Positions 28,455 to 37,741 are shown, counted from the first letter of the stretch. The stretch: 64,000 bases of DNA from Methylobacterium aquaticum (GCF_016804325.1 NZ_CP043627.1:1427501-1491500), one strand, 5' to 3'. Translations and numbers: made by a program. Notes: generated by a model not told the origin, from the sequence alone.

Positions 28455-29334
28455 GCAACGCCATCACCGGATTGTGGGTCGCCCTCGCCACGCCGCTCGA
28501 CGCGACCGGGGCGGTCGATCATGACGCCCTCGTGCGCCACGTCCGGTTCCTGATGGAGCGGGGCTGCGACGGCGTGGTGCCGTTCGGCACCACCGGCGAG
28601 GGCACCTCGTTCTCGGGCGCCGAGCGCCTCGCGGCGGTCGAGGCGCTGCTGGCCGCCGGCATCCCGGCCTCGCAGATCGGGCTCGGCACCGGCTATCCGG
28701 CGATTCCCGACAGCATCGCGCTGACCAAGGCGGCGCTGGCGCTCGGCCTCACCCATGCCCTGGTGCTGCCGCCGTACTTCTACCGCGACGTGACCGAGGC
28801 CGGCATCGTCGATGCCTTCGCGGCGATCCTCGACGGCGTCGGCGACGACCGCCTGCGGGCGACGCTCTACCACATCCCCAGACCTCCGGCGTCGGCCTGC
28901 CGCCGGCGGCGGTGGCGACGCTGCGCGCCCGCTACGGCCATCTCGTCGCCGGGGTGAAGGACAGCTCAGGCGATTTCGCCCAGTTCCAGGCCTTCCGGGC
29001 GGCGGCTCCCGAGGTCGCGGTCTGCGTCGGCAACGAGGCGGATATCGGCCGGGCGCTGGCCGAGGGCGGGGTCGGGACGATCTGCGGCATGGCCAACCTC
29101 GTCCCCGACCTGGTGCGGGCGATGTTCACCGATCCCGCCGCCGCCGCGCCGATGCGGGCGGCGATCGGCCTGATCCGCGGTCCGTTCGTGCCGGTCCTCA
29201 AGTCCGCCATGGCGGCGATGACGGGCGAGCCCGCCTTCGGCCGGGTGCGCGCCCCGCTGGTCGCCGCGGAAGCCGGGATCGGGCAGCGCATCGCGGCGGA
29301 GATCGCCGGCCTGACGCGCGCCGCGGCGGCGTGA
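28451..29334 (+). CDS. DapA/KDG-aldolase family lyase or dehydratase, one frameshift
   Basis: Class I Schiff-base aldolase/dehydratase of the DHDPS/NAL superfamily. With one extra A near 28880 (ccccaGAC) it has 294 residues, the usual length. Motifs are the pyruvate-binding GTTGEGTSF (about 45-53), the tyrosine in ATLYHIPKTSG and the Schiff-base lysine in AGVKDSSGD. The context (sugar-type importer, GntR regulator, FAD dehydrogenase) argues for a sugar-acid or keto-acid catabolic enzyme rather than lysine biosynthesis. The start overlaps the gntR stop. A half copy of a palindromic element follows the stop codon. Confidence 0.85.
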
Positions 29335-29342
29335 GCATTGCC

Positions 29343-29420
29343 AGAACCTGTTTGGTCGATCCCGGAGGACCTGACACCCTCCGGGTCATTCCGGGGCCGG
29401 GACAGCGGAGCCCGGAATGA
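29343..29420. repeat. Half copy of family A palindromic element
   Basis: Left half only. AACCTGTTTGGTCGATC (29345-29361) corresponds to the outer box, and 29377-29419 to one inner arm (GTCATTCCGGGGC, then GCGGAGCCCGGAAT). The matching right arm is missing. It starts nine bases after the stop of the DapA-family gene. A decayed copy or one-sided deletion is likely. Confidence 0.75.
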
Positions 29421-29515
29421 GCCGGTGGATGTTGATTCCGTCGCTCGATCTGGACAAGAACCGCGAAGACCATCGACACGAGCGGCGATCCACGCCGCCC
29501 AGGGAGGAAAACAGG

Positions 29516-30922
29516 ATGACGGCGATGCCGGACGCGTCCCGCAATGAGGCGGTGGTGGCCGCCCTCACGGCGGAACTGGGCGAGAAGACGGTGCTCTCCG
29601 GCACCGATCTGCCGACCCGCAACGCCTCCGACTGGAGCACGCTCGGGCCGCAGGCCCCCCTCGCGGTGGTCCGGCCGAGCACCACCGAGGCGGTCGCCGC
29701 CGCGATGCGGATCTGCGCGGCCCACGGCGTGCCGGTGGTGCCGCAGGGCGGGCTCACCGGCCTGTGCGGCGGCGCCCGGCCGCTCGCGGGCTCGGTCGCC
29801 CTGTCGCTGGAGCGGATGACCGGCATCGAGGCGATCGACCCGGCCTCGGCCACGATGACCGTCCGGGCCGGCACGCCGCTCCAGGTGGTGCAGGAGGCCG
29901 CGGATGCTGCCGGGTTCCTGGTCCCGCTCGATCTCGGCGCCCGGGGCTCCTGCGCCATCGGCGGCAACGCCTCGACCAATGCCGGCGGCAACCGGGTCAT
30001 CCGCTACGGCATGACCCGCGAGATGATCCTCGGCCTCGAGGTGGTGCTGCCCGACGGCGGCGTCGTCACGAACCTCAACCGGATGATCAAGAACAACGCC
30101 GGCTACGACCTCAAGCACCTGTTCATCGGCTCGGAAGGCACGCTCGGCATCATCACCCGGCTCGTGCTGCGGCTCTTCCCCAAGCCCGCCTGCACCTTCG
30201 CGGCGCTCTGCGCCCTGCCGGATTACGAGTCGGTGGTCGGGCTCCTCGCGGCGGCCCGCCGGGGCCTCGGCCCGATGCTCTCGGCCTTCGAGGTGATGTG
30301 GCCGGATTACTGGGAGACGGTCCACGCGATGCCGGGGGTGCGGGTGCCGCTGGCCCCGAGCCACGCCGCCTATTGCCTGATCGAGGCGCAGGGGACCGAC
30401 GAGACCTTCGACGGGCCGCGCTTCGAGACGTGGCTGGAGGCTCAAGCCGAGGCGGGCCTGCTCGCCGACGCGGTCCTGTCCCGCTCGCTCTCCGACGTGA
30501 AGACCTTCTGGGGCGTGCGCGACGCCTGCTCGGAATTCCCGATCGTGCTCGGCCCGCACGAGCCCTTCGACATCGGCCTGCCGGTGGCGGCGATGGATGC
30601 CTACGTCCAGGCCTGCAAGGCGGCTCTCGCCGAGCGCCTGCCGGGGGCCTTCGCGCTGTTCTACGGCCATATCGGCGACGGCAACCTGCACATCGTCGCC
30701 GGGCTGAAGGGCGCGAGCCCGCAGCCGAAGGACGTGATCCAGGAGGTCGTCTACGGCCTGGTGCGCGAGTTCGGCGGCACGGTCTCGGCCGAGCACGGCA
30801 TCGGGCTGACCAAGAAGCCCTGGCTCGGCCATGTCCGCTCGGAGGCCGAGATCGCCCTGATGCGGCGGCTCAAGGCGGCGTTGGACCCGGCGGGCCTGCT
30901 CAATCCCGGAAAGGTCGTGTGA
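29516..30922 (+). CDS. FAD-binding 2-hydroxyacid dehydrogenase (GlcD/D-2-HGDH-like)
   Basis: Flavoprotein of 468 residues that oxidises a D-2-hydroxyacid. The FAD-binding type 4 (PCMH) domain contains VVPQGGLTGLCGGARPL (about 79-95), SCAIGGNASTNAGGNRVIRY and GSEGTLGIIT. The C-terminal FAD-oxidase domain has FYGHIGDGNLH and GTVSAEHGIGLTKK with the substrate and metal histidines. It belongs with glycolate oxidase subunit GlcD, D-lactate dehydrogenase and D-2-hydroxyglutarate dehydrogenase; the exact substrate is open. The ATG at 29516 has GGGAGGAAAACA before it. It lies downstream of the aldolase-family gene and may work in the same pathway. Confidence 0.9.
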   Translation: MTAMPDASRNEAVVAALTAELGEKTVLSGTDLPTRNASDWSTLGPQAPLAVVRPSTTEAVAAAMRICAAHGVPVVPQGGLTGLCGGARPLAGSVALSLERMTGIEAIDPASATMTVRAGTPLQVVQEAADAAGFLVPLDLGARGSCAIGGNASTNAGGNRVIRYGMTREMILGLEVVLPDGGVVTNLNRMIKNNAGYDLKHLFIGSEGTLGIITRLVLRLFPKPACTFAALCALPDYESVVGLLAAARRGLGPMLSAFEVMWPDYWETVHAMPGVRVPLAPSHAAYCLIEAQGTDETFDGPRFETWLEAQAEAGLLADAVLSRSLSDVKTFWGVRDACSEFPIVLGPHEPFDIGLPVAAMDAYVQACKAALAERLPGAFALFYGHIGDGNLHIVAGLKGASPQPKDVIQEVVYGLVREFGGTVSAEHGIGLTKKPWLGHVRSEAEIALMRRLKAALDPAGLLNPGKVV

Positions 30923-31238
30923 GTTCCCGGTCGATGGGTTGAATCCCGTCGATCCGGGAAGACGTCGACAATCCTTCCCGTCAGCCCGAGCCGTGAGGTC
31001 GTGGGTGGCATTCCACCTGCCGACAGGCGTCATCTGAGTCCCGGCCGATCGCTTCGCGATGCGGATATCGGCTTCGCTCACGTGCCGCGCGGGCTCGGGT
31101 TACCTGGGGCTCGTGGTACCTGGGGCTCGTATACCTGGGCCGACGACACGGAGCACGCAATCACGACGCAATCCCGCGCCGCTATCGAGGCGTCCCGGCC
31201 GGCAGGGCCGGAGCGACGACACGAGCGGGGTTGAAACC
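30923..31238. other. Intergenic region with a short direct repeat
   Basis: About 315 bases with no gene that I can support. Between about 31103 and 31137 the unit TACCTGGGGCTCGT occurs in two complete copies and one partial one, with one-base differences. This may mark slippage. The region should contain the promoter of the DoxX gene. Confidence 0.5.
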
Positions 31239-31631
31239 ATGACATCGACATCGACCGGGCGACGGATCGGCAGCCTGGTGCTGCGCGGCCTGCTCACTGC
31301 CCTGTTCGTGGCGGCGGGCGGCATGAAGCTCGCGGCCGTGCCGTTCGAGGTCGCGGGCTTTACCCGCTTCGGCTACCCGCTCTGGTTCATGTACACCGTC
31401 GGGGTGGTGCAGCTGCTCGGTGCCGCGTTGCTGTGGGGCCGCGCCACGGCGGCCTACGGCGCGCTGCTCCTCGCCGCCGTGATGGTCGGGGCGGCGTTCA
31501 GCCATGTGAGCGCCGGCGACCCGGTGGCGATGGCGCTCCCCGCCCTGGCGATCCTCGGGCTGCTCCTCGGTCTCGCCTATGCGCGCCGCGGCGACGCGAT
31601 CCCGGCCTCCTTCCGGGTCTCGCAGGCCTGA
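31239..31631 (+). CDS. DoxX family membrane protein
   Basis: Inner-membrane protein of 130 residues with four helices (LVLRGLLTALFVAAGGMKLA, LWFMYTVGVVQLLGAALLWG, AYGALLLAAVMVGAAFSHV and ALPALAILGLLLGLAYA). The AGGMKL motif in the first helix and the pattern of the others match DoxX/DoxX-like proteins. Family members act in redox or thiol metabolism, or are of unknown function. The ATG at 31239 is used. It ends one base from the convergent HerA-like gene, so the two share a 3' end region. Confidence 0.85.
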   Translation: MTSTSTGRRIGSLVLRGLLTALFVAAGGMKLAAVPFEVAGFTRFGYPLWFMYTVGVVQLLGAALLWGRATAAYGALLLAAVMVGAAFSHVSAGDPVAMALPALAILGLLLGLAYARRGDAIPASFRVSQA

Positions 31632-31632
31632 G

Positions 31633-33138
31633 CTATTCCGCGGCGAACAGGCCGGCCGGCTCCTCCGTGCCGCCCTTCGGGTTGCCCGGGGCGGTCTCGC
31701 AGCCGAGCGCCGGCAGGGCGACGACGCGGTTGCCGCGGAAATCGGTGCGGCACACGGCGGCACCGCGGCTCTCGACATAGGCGAGCAGGCGGCGCGCCCG
31801 GCCCGGCGAGCGCGAGCCGATGGCACGCGCGAGCGCGTCGTCGGAGGGACACGGCGCCCCGGCCCGGGCGGCCCGCGCCAGCAGCAGGAACAGGCCCTGG
31901 ACCTCCTCGGGCAGGCCGGCGCAGGCCGCCATCACCGCATCGGCCTCCTCGCCCTCCGCCGCCTCGCCGTCGACGCCGGCCCGCGCGATGGCGAGCCGCC
32001 GGCGGAAGCGGCCGAGATCGAGGGGTTCGCCCGGCAGCCGGCGCATCCGGCAGCGCACCAGGAAGTCCTGGTAGAGCACGGCGATCGGATGATGCGCCCC
32101 GTCCGGATCGGCGGCGATCTCGCGCAGGATGTCGGCGAGCGCCGCCTCCCGCTCCGCCTCGCTCATGCTCGGCGCCACCTCGACCGGCTCCGGCGGGCGG
32201 TACTGGGCGAGCTGCTGCAACAGGTCGGCCGGTGTCGCCCGCGGGGTCGGGGCCGGGCGGGGGGCCGGGGTCCAGATCGCCTCGTTCTCGGACGGCGTCA
32301 GGATCAGCTCGCGCAAGTCGCCGCCGGCGGCCGGGCTCGGCAGCGGCACGAGCTTGGGGCTCGACGAGCGGGCCGAGGTCGCGACCGGCCCGATGGCGAT
32401 CGGCAGCGGGCGCTTTGACAGGGCGGGGCCGAGGGCGATGAAGTGGCCGCGCTCGAGATCGCGGAAGCTCTCGGCCTGGCGGCGCTCGAGGCCGAGCAGG
32501 TCGGCGGCCCGCGCCATGTCGATGTCGAGGAAGGTGCGGCCCATCAGGAAGTTCGAGGCTTCCGCCGCGACGTTCTTGGCGAGCTTGGCGAGGCGCTGCG
32601 TCGCGATGATGCCGGCGAGACCCCGCTTGCGGCCGCGGCACATCAGGTTGGTCATCGCGCCCAGCGACGCCTTGCGGGCCTCGTCCGAGACCTCGCCGGC
32701 GGCGGCCGGGGCGAAGAGCTGCGCCTCGTCGACCACCACCAGGACCGGGTACCAATGGTCGCGCTCGGCCTCGAACAGGCCGCCGAGGAAGGCCGCGGCA
32801 GCGCGCATCTGCGCCTCCACGTCGAGGCTCTCCAGCGTCAGCACCACCGAGACCCGGTGCGCCCGCACCCGCGCGGCGATGCGCTGGAGATCGGCCTCGC
32901 CGTGGTCGCCCTCCACCACGACGTGGCCGTGGGCGTCGGCCAGGGTGACGAAATCGCCCTCGGGGTCGATCACCACCTGCTGCACGTGCGGCGCGCTCTG
33001 CTCCAGCAGGCGGCGCAGGAGGTGCGACTTGCCCGAGCCGGAATTGCCCTGGACCAGCAAGCGCGTCGCCAGCAGCTCCTCCAGGTCGAGGGCGGCCGGC
33101 CGGCCGCTCGCCACCCCCATCTCGACGCTGATCGTCAT
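31633..33138 (-). CDS. HerA/DUF87-like ATP-binding protein
   Basis: P-loop ATPase of 501 residues. Walker A is GNSGSGKS (about residues 30-37), followed by VVIDPEGDFVTL. Walker B is VLVVVDEAQLFAP, and MCRGRKRGLAGIIATQR is the conserved sensor region of HerA/VirB4-type ATPases. The C-terminal 200 residues are not recognised and are rich in Ala, Pro and Arg. HerA proteins form hexameric DNA translocases, usually with the nuclease NurA or, in some defence systems, with SIR2 or DUF4297 partners; no partner lies beside this gene. The start ATG at 33136-33138 follows CAGGGAG. A glutathione S-transferase gene lies 86 bases upstream on the same strand. Confidence 0.8.
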   Translation of the reverse strand: MTISVEMGVASGRPAALDLEELLATRLLVQGNSGSGKSHLLRRLLEQSAPHVQQVVIDPEGDFVTLADAHGHVVVEGDHGEADLQRIAARVRAHRVSVVLTLESLDVEAQMRAAAAFLGGLFEAERDHWYPVLVVVDEAQLFAPAAAGEVSDEARKASLGAMTNLMCRGRKRGLAGIIATQRLAKLAKNVAAEASNFLMGRTFLDIDMARAADLLGLERRQAESFRDLERGHFIALGPALSKRPLPIAIGPVATSARSSSPKLVPLPSPAAGGDLRELILTPSENEAIWTPAPRPAPTPRATPADLLQQLAQYRPPEPVEVAPSMSEAEREAALADILREIAADPDGAHHPIAVLYQDFLVRCRMRRLPGEPLDLGRFRRRLAIARAGVDGEAAEGEEADAVMAACAGLPEEVQGLFLLLARAARAGAPCPSDDALARAIGSRSPGRARRLLAYVESRGAAVCRTDFRGNRVVALPALGCETAPGNPKGGTEEPAGLFAAE

Positions 33139-33224
33139 CTCGGCTCCCTGCGATGCCGAGACTCGTAACACGCCTGGAGGCGCCCCGATCCGCGTCCGGG
33201 ACCGGGGTCCACAGGCAGTTCGCG

Positions 33225-33913
33225 TCAGCCGAAGGTCAGCGCCCGCGACCCCTCCCCCAGCCGCTCCAGCATTCGCCGGCGCCAATTCTCGACCGGATCG
33301 TCGGCTTCGAGGAGGTCGAGCGCGCTGACGCCATGGGCCCACAGGAAGGCGCCCATCACCGCGTAGTCGGCGTAGAGCGGGCATCGCCGCCGAGGAACGG
33401 TTGCGCCCGCAGCACCGCGCGCACCGGCGCCAGGGTCTTTCGCAGGGTCGCGAGCTGCGCTTCCCGGTCGGGGCAGACCGCCTCCAGCGGCTTGCCGAAC
33501 CGGGCCTCGCGGCTGCGGCGGAAATAGGCCTGGTCGGCCTCGCCGAGGTGGCGGTGGATGTCGAGGAGGAGGAGCGGCACCAGCGCCGGGTGCAGCACCC
33601 CATCGGTCCAGGCGACGTGGAACCGCGTCAGCGCCAGCCCGGCTGGCCCGCCGAACAGCGACGGCCGGTCCGGATGGGCGGCCTCCAGGTGGGCGGCGAT
33701 GACCGAGGAATCTGCGATCGGGCGCCCGTCCTCGACCAGCACCGGCACCTTGTCCGACCCCGAGAAGGCGAGCGCCCCGGTCTCGGTGAAACGCCACGGC
33801 CGGCCCTCGAAGGCGAGGCCCTTGTGCTCCAGGGCGAGGCGGATGCGCCAGCAGAACGGGCTGAAGCGCCGGTCCGGATCGGCGGCGGCGAGTTCGTAGA
33901 GCACGCGGGTCAC
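33225..33913 (-). CDS. Glutathione S-transferase family protein, one frameshift
   Basis: GST-like protein that would conjugate glutathione to, or reduce, an electrophile in the cytoplasm. The thioredoxin-like N-domain includes RFSPFCWRIRLALEHKGLAF with the active-site Ser/Cys region, VPVLVEDG and the glutathione-binding IADSSVIAAHLE. The C-domain is helical. The frame breaks near 33378 (GCCCGCTC on the coding strand); one added C restores DAPLYADYAVMGAFLWA and a stop at 33225, giving about 229 residues. GTG 33913, after GGAGGAAAC, is the preferred start. It is probably co-transcribed with the HerA-like gene downstream. Confidence 0.85.
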
Positions 33914-34514
33914 GAATGTTTCCTCCGGCGGCACCCGGTCCGGGCCGGGCGGCTTCGCGGTGGATCATGGCGGGTGACAGCGGTGGGGGCAACGCGCTGC
34001 CGGCTCGATCTCTCCCTTCCGGACCATCGCGTTCGAACATCGCGACTCGAGCGTTTCTCCCTTCGAAAGTCGCGCGCCTGTCCTCTTCGTGGCAGGGATG
34101 TCCGGCTGAATGTGTAGCGCGCCTCCCCTTCTCCCGTGTGGACTATCGCATTCAGCCGGCACACGCGGCCAGGCGCCGTGTCCGGCACGGCGAGCGCGGT
34201 CTTCACGTCCCTGGTGGTGTCGGGGTGAGATCGATGAACTCGAGCCGGCCGGCACTCCGCGGCTGCGCGCGAATACGACCTATCCAATCTTCAGCCGCGG
34301 ATCACCCAACGGGCACTCGTCGGAGTGGTCGAAGCGCGCTGGCCAGGTAGGAATTCCCACTCAACGGCCCTTCTCTCAATGATATTTCACAAAGATGTAT
34401 TATGTTTAATTAATTTTTCTATTTGTAATATTATCAGATGATCTTGATGTTCAAGTTCGCCTATACTTGTCCTATAGAAATCTATTATACGCGCGCTGTT
34501 ACTTATTAAAAATA
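33914..34514. other. Intergenic region, GC-rich then AT-rich
   Basis: About 600 bases. The first 470 are GC-rich and hold no convincing gene. From about 34380 the GC content falls sharply. A minus-strand open frame (34387-34608) there ends in IGELEHQDHLIILQIEKLI but matches no family I know and overlaps the IS200 left end. It may be the 3' remnant of an AT-rich gene cut by the insertion. The drop in GC marks the start of the accessory island. Confidence 0.45.
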
Positions 34515-35155
34515 GGAAAACCCCGGCCTTGCCGGGGTGGCAGTAGCAGTTTGACGTTTCCTGGAGTGTCCATCGAAGAAGCTTCCCTTTGTAAGCCGCC
34601 AAGCACACAACGGAAATTTCAACGATGAACTATTCCCAGTTTATAAGCCACTCAAAGTGGGATTACAAATATCACATCGTCTTCATCCCCAAACGACGAC
34701 GAAAGATGCTCTACGGTGAGTTGCGTCAGCACCTCGGCGCTGTCTTTCGCACTCTGGCTCAGCAAAAAGAAAGCAGGATCGAGGAAGGACACATGATGCG
34801 CGACCACGTGCATATGATGATCGCGATCCCACCCAGATATGCCGTCTCCCAGGTCGTCGGCTTCATCAAAGGCAAGAGTGCCATCCACGTCGCCAGGGTG
34901 TATGGCGAGCGCAAGCGGAATTTTGTGGGTCAGCACTTCTGGGCCAGGGGCTTCTATGTCTCTACAGTAGGTCGAGACGAGGCAACGATCCGGGCTTACA
35001 TCAAGCAGCAGGAGCAGGAAGAGGAGCGCTTGGAGCGGTTGCACCTCTGGCGCTGAGCGCCACTGTCAGGTGGCTCAGCAACCCAGGACCGCGTTAGCGT
35101 TCTCCTCATGCCGCTTTGAGCGGCTCACATCATAAAGCCCCGGCTTTGCCGGGAG
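34515..35155 (+). mobile_element. IS200-type insertion sequence
   Basis: Single-gene element with a Y1 transposase and no accessory TnpB. The left end carries the hairpin ACCCCGGC-CTT-GCCGGGGT at 34520-34538. The right end carries GCCGCT-TTG-AGCGGC at 35110-35124 and CCCGGC-TTT-GCCGGG at 35139-35153. Subterminal hairpins without terminal inverted repeats or target duplication are typical of IS200/IS605 elements. The exact ends cannot be fixed from sequence alone. It sits in an AT-rich patch, as expected for this family. Confidence 0.8.
34625..35056 (+). CDS. tnpA: IS200 family transposase TnpA
   Basis: HUH-type single-strand transposase of 143 residues, full length for the family. It begins with SHSKWDYKYHIVFIPKRRRK and has the catalytic HUH motif in RDHVHMMIAIPP (about 60-71). 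The nucleophilic tyrosine lies in IRAYIKQQEQEEERL (about 124-138), preceded by the conserved GFYVSTVGRDE. All catalytic residues are present, so the element may still be active. GC content is lower than in the flanking core genes. Confidence 0.92.
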   Translation: MNYSQFISHSKWDYKYHIVFIPKRRRKMLYGELRQHLGAVFRTLAQQKESRIEEGHMMRDHVHMMIAIPPRYAVSQVVGFIKGKSAIHVARVYGERKRNFVGQHFWARGFYVSTVGRDEATIRAYIKQQEQEEERLERLHLWR

Positions 35156-35329
35156 ATATTCACTTCTTTCGTATGTAGAGCGAGAGGCTCGATAGAAGCC
35201 AAACAGAATCAGGCGCCGCAATTCAGGCCAGCACCTGCGTTTTGCAACCGCAGGCTGGCGCTCCCGACGCATCATTGGCCCGCACCGCTCCACCGCTATG
35301 CATGCAGAACGAGCAAGAACCCCATCCGG

Positions 35330-35560
35330 AACAACCCCAGAGGGCCCGACAGTTGGCACTATGTATTCGTCCGCGAGCACGCGGTGGTGCATCACGCCGC
35401 CCCGGGCCGGTCTGCTGCCGTGGCCGGCGAGGTGATGGCCGGACACCGGCCGGCAATGTGGCTCTCGGACCGCGACTCGGCCCAGCAGGGACACGGCGAG
35501 CGACAGCAGGCCTGCCGGGTGCATCTCGCGGGCGACGTGGCCTTAAGCGATCACAAGGCC
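35330..35560 (+). pseudogene. IS66 TnpC transposase remnant
   Basis: An internal fragment of an IS66-family transposase in one plus-strand frame: WHYVFVREHAVVHHAAPGRS, then VMAGHRPAMWLSDRDSAQQG, then a degraded C-H-A-D stretch (CRVHLAGDVA). These match the central DDE region of IS66 TnpC. No start, end or terminal repeats are present, and later sequence to about 35900 does not give the rest. It lies directly beside the IS200 copy. The call is from motif recall only. Confidence 0.65.
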
Positions 35561-35906
35561 CTTCGGGCTCTCCCGCCGGCTGACCGCGTTGGCGGCCTCG
35601 ACCCTGGCGCGCGAGCGGCGCGAGTTGGAGCAGAGATGGGACCAGGAACCGTTGCCGGAGCGGCGCCGGGCATCCTGAGCGGACCGGGCATGAGGTCCAG
35701 CCCGATCCGCGACACGACTTCGGGTCGCTTCGAGGCATTTTTCCAAAGACCCGTTCCAGGCTCCGCCAACTCGTATTGTCAGCGACGTGCACGTGTTTCG
35801 CATTGCGGGTGTCTGGACCGTGCGCGAGCAGAGCCAGCTGTTCGCGCACGGCTGCGGTTGTCCCGTTGAGGACGAATCGTGATAGCGGAAGAAGGCCGAG
35901 GCGATG
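35561..35906. other. Degraded region after the IS66 remnant
   Basis: About 345 bases between the IS66 fragment and the 3' end of the phosphomannomutase gene. Open frames occur on both strands, but none has a credible start or a recognised motif. It is probably more decayed transposon sequence. Confidence 0.4.
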
Positions 35907-37340
35907 CTACTCCGCGTTCCCGTCCATCACCGCTGCTGCCGCCGAGAGGCCCCAACGGACCAGGCTCTCGGCTGCCTCCGCAGATTTCGCCTCCGCGTAG
36001 CAACGCAGTTCAGGCGCGTTGCCCGACGCCCGGAAGTGGATCGTCCTCTCGCCTTCGAGTCCGATCCTGACCCCGTCCTGCTCGTCGACGGCTTGCGGCA
36101 CTCCGACGGGGCGAAGGAAATCCCGACGGAACGCTTCGTCCGTGAGTTGCCGGAGGAAAGCGCCGCTCCGCTCCGCGGCGACGTTGGGGAGGCGATTGCT
36201 CGCGGTCTCGCCGACATCGAGAGCGACGACCAGATCAGCCAGCGGCATCGCGGCCTCCCGCATTGCAGCCAGAGTTGCCAGTATCGGCAGTACCGCATCG
36301 CGCGTCGGCAATGCCGGGAGGACCTTGTCGCCGATCGGACAATCTGACCCGAGCAGGAACCCACCATTTGCCTCGAAACCGCAGACGACCTTCGCACCAT
36401 CCCTCGCGGCCTGCTCCATGCCGGTGATCACGAAGGGAGAGCCGACCTTGGTGCGCCAGACTCGCTGAAAGCCACCTGCCCGCTCGATCGCGGAGCCGGC
36501 CGTCACGGGCACGACGACGGTGTCGGCACCCAGATAGCGGGCTGTGATGAGCCCCAGAACATCCCCTCGCACGATGCGACCGGTGCCATCTGCGATCAGA
36601 GGCCGATCCGCATCGCCGTCGGTCGTCACGAGCGCGTCGAAGTCACCCGATGCCATGACATCGCGGATGAATGCGACGTCTTCGGGTCGATGGGCCTCGG
36701 TATCGATCGGAACGAAGGATTCGGATCGGCCGATCGGTACGGCGCTGGCCCCGAAACCGGCGAGAACATCGATCAGCAGGTCGCGAGCGACGGAACTTTG
36801 CTGGTAAACAGCAATCTTCTGACCGGACAGCGCGTCTGCCTTGATAGCATCGAGGTAGCGACGACGATACCGCGCGATCGCATCCGGTTCCTGATTGGCC
36901 GGGACATCTGGGATATTCGAAGGAAGCGGGGCGCCTGTCGCGACCTCGCCGAGCGCTGCGAGGATGGCGGCTTCGTCGGCTTTGGTGATCTCGCCATCGG
37001 CGCGGTAGAACTTCAACCCGTTGCGATCCTCCGGTATATGGCTGCCGGTGACCATAACGGCGCAGCTTCCACGCCGCCGCGCTTCGAGGGCGAGGGCTGG
37101 CGTGGGCAGCGGGCCGCAGTGGATCGCCGTGAGCCCGGCCGCGGCCGCCGCCATGGCAACGGTTGCGGCGATCTCCGGGCTGCTGTTGCGCAGGTCATGC
37201 CCGATCACGACCTCTCGGCTGGCCCCCGCCTCTTTGCCGACAGAGGCGAAGAACGCAGCAGCGTAGGCGAAACTAGGCTGTCCTACGAGATCCGTTACGA
37301 GGCCGCGCAGTCCGGAGGTTCCAAATTTTAAACTGCTCAT
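35907..37340 (-). CDS. Phosphomannomutase/phosphoglucomutase
   Basis: Alpha-D-phosphohexomutase of 477 residues that interconverts hexose-6-phosphate and hexose-1-phosphate; with manC at 43967 it would supply GDP-mannose. Domain 1 has KFGTSGLRG (residues 5-13) and the phosphoserine loop VMVTGSHIPEDRNGLK (about 95-110). The metal-binding loop is TTDGDADRPLI, the sugar-binding loop is CGFEANGGFLLGS and the phosphate-binding loop is HFRASGNAPELR near the C-terminus. All functional residues appear intact. Its GC content is about ten points below the core genes. It is a single gene inside the mobile-element-rich island. Confidence 0.9.
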   Translation of the reverse strand: MSSLKFGTSGLRGLVTDLVGQPSFAYAAAFFASVGKEAGASREVVIGHDLRNSSPEIAATVAMAAAAAGLTAIHCGPLPTPALALEARRRGSCAVMVTGSHIPEDRNGLKFYRADGEITKADEAAILAALGEVATGAPLPSNIPDVPANQEPDAIARYRRRYLDAIKADALSGQKIAVYQQSSVARDLLIDVLAGFGASAVPIGRSESFVPIDTEAHRPEDVAFIRDVMASGDFDALVTTDGDADRPLIADGTGRIVRGDVLGLITARYLGADTVVVPVTAGSAIERAGGFQRVWRTKVGSPFVITGMEQAARDGAKVVCGFEANGGFLLGSDCPIGDKVLPALPTRDAVLPILATLAAMREAAMPLADLVVALDVGETASNRLPNVAAERSGAFLRQLTDEAFRRDFLRPVGVPQAVDEQDGVRIGLEGERTIHFRASGNAPELRCYAEAKSAEAAESLVRWGLSAAAAVMDGNAE

Positions 37341-37607
37341 AAGTCCCCGCCAGTGGAAGAATGCAATAACGTCTCGATCGGGATATGCCGGTTCTCGGAC
37401 TCACAGCGCATGCGAGCATCCCTGCCCCGCCTTATCATAGACGACGGGCGTCAGCACCACCGGCCGGGACCGTTCCCTCTGACTCGCTGCCCTCACTGCC
37501 GCCGAATGCGGCGTCGGTCGCGTCGGGAAGGTCACCGGAGCCGCAGTCACTGGCAGCGCCGAGCTGGCCACGTCCTGGATCTCAACGGCAAAGGCGACGC
37601 CCCTGGC
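37341..37607. other. Intergenic region upstream of the phosphomannomutase gene
   Basis: About 265 bases that should hold the promoter of the minus-strand phosphomannomutase gene. No gene is supported here. The last part leads into a serine recombinase relic on the plus strand. Confidence 0.4.
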
Positions 37608-37741
37608 GTCACATACATCGATCGCCTCAGCCGATCCCGCCGCAATCTTCAGGATATCGTGAGCTATCTCAAGGCCATAGGTGCTTCCCTCGTGATCATC
37701 GTGCAACCGATCGACATCGGCACCGAGAGCGGTCATGCAGC
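37608..37741 (+). pseudogene. Serine recombinase/resolvase N-domain remnant
   Basis: A plus-strand stretch reads VTYIDRLSRSRRNLQDIVSY followed by LKAIGASLVIIVQPIDIGTE. This is the central part of the catalytic domain of Hin/Tn3-type serine recombinases (VxxLDRLxRS, then the L...Ga.l..l.qpidt segment). The catalytic serine near the N-terminus and the DNA-binding domain are absent. It is a short fossil, left from a transposon or an inversion system. Confidence 0.7.

Noticed and set aside
31633..33138. HerA-based antiphage defence system
   Set aside because: No SIR2, DUF4297, NurA or other effector gene is adjacent; the ATPase alone does not support the claim.
34387..34608. Minus-strand open frame of 73 codons in the AT-rich patch
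   Set aside because: No domain or ribosome-binding site, and it overlaps the IS200 left end; at best a truncated remnant.
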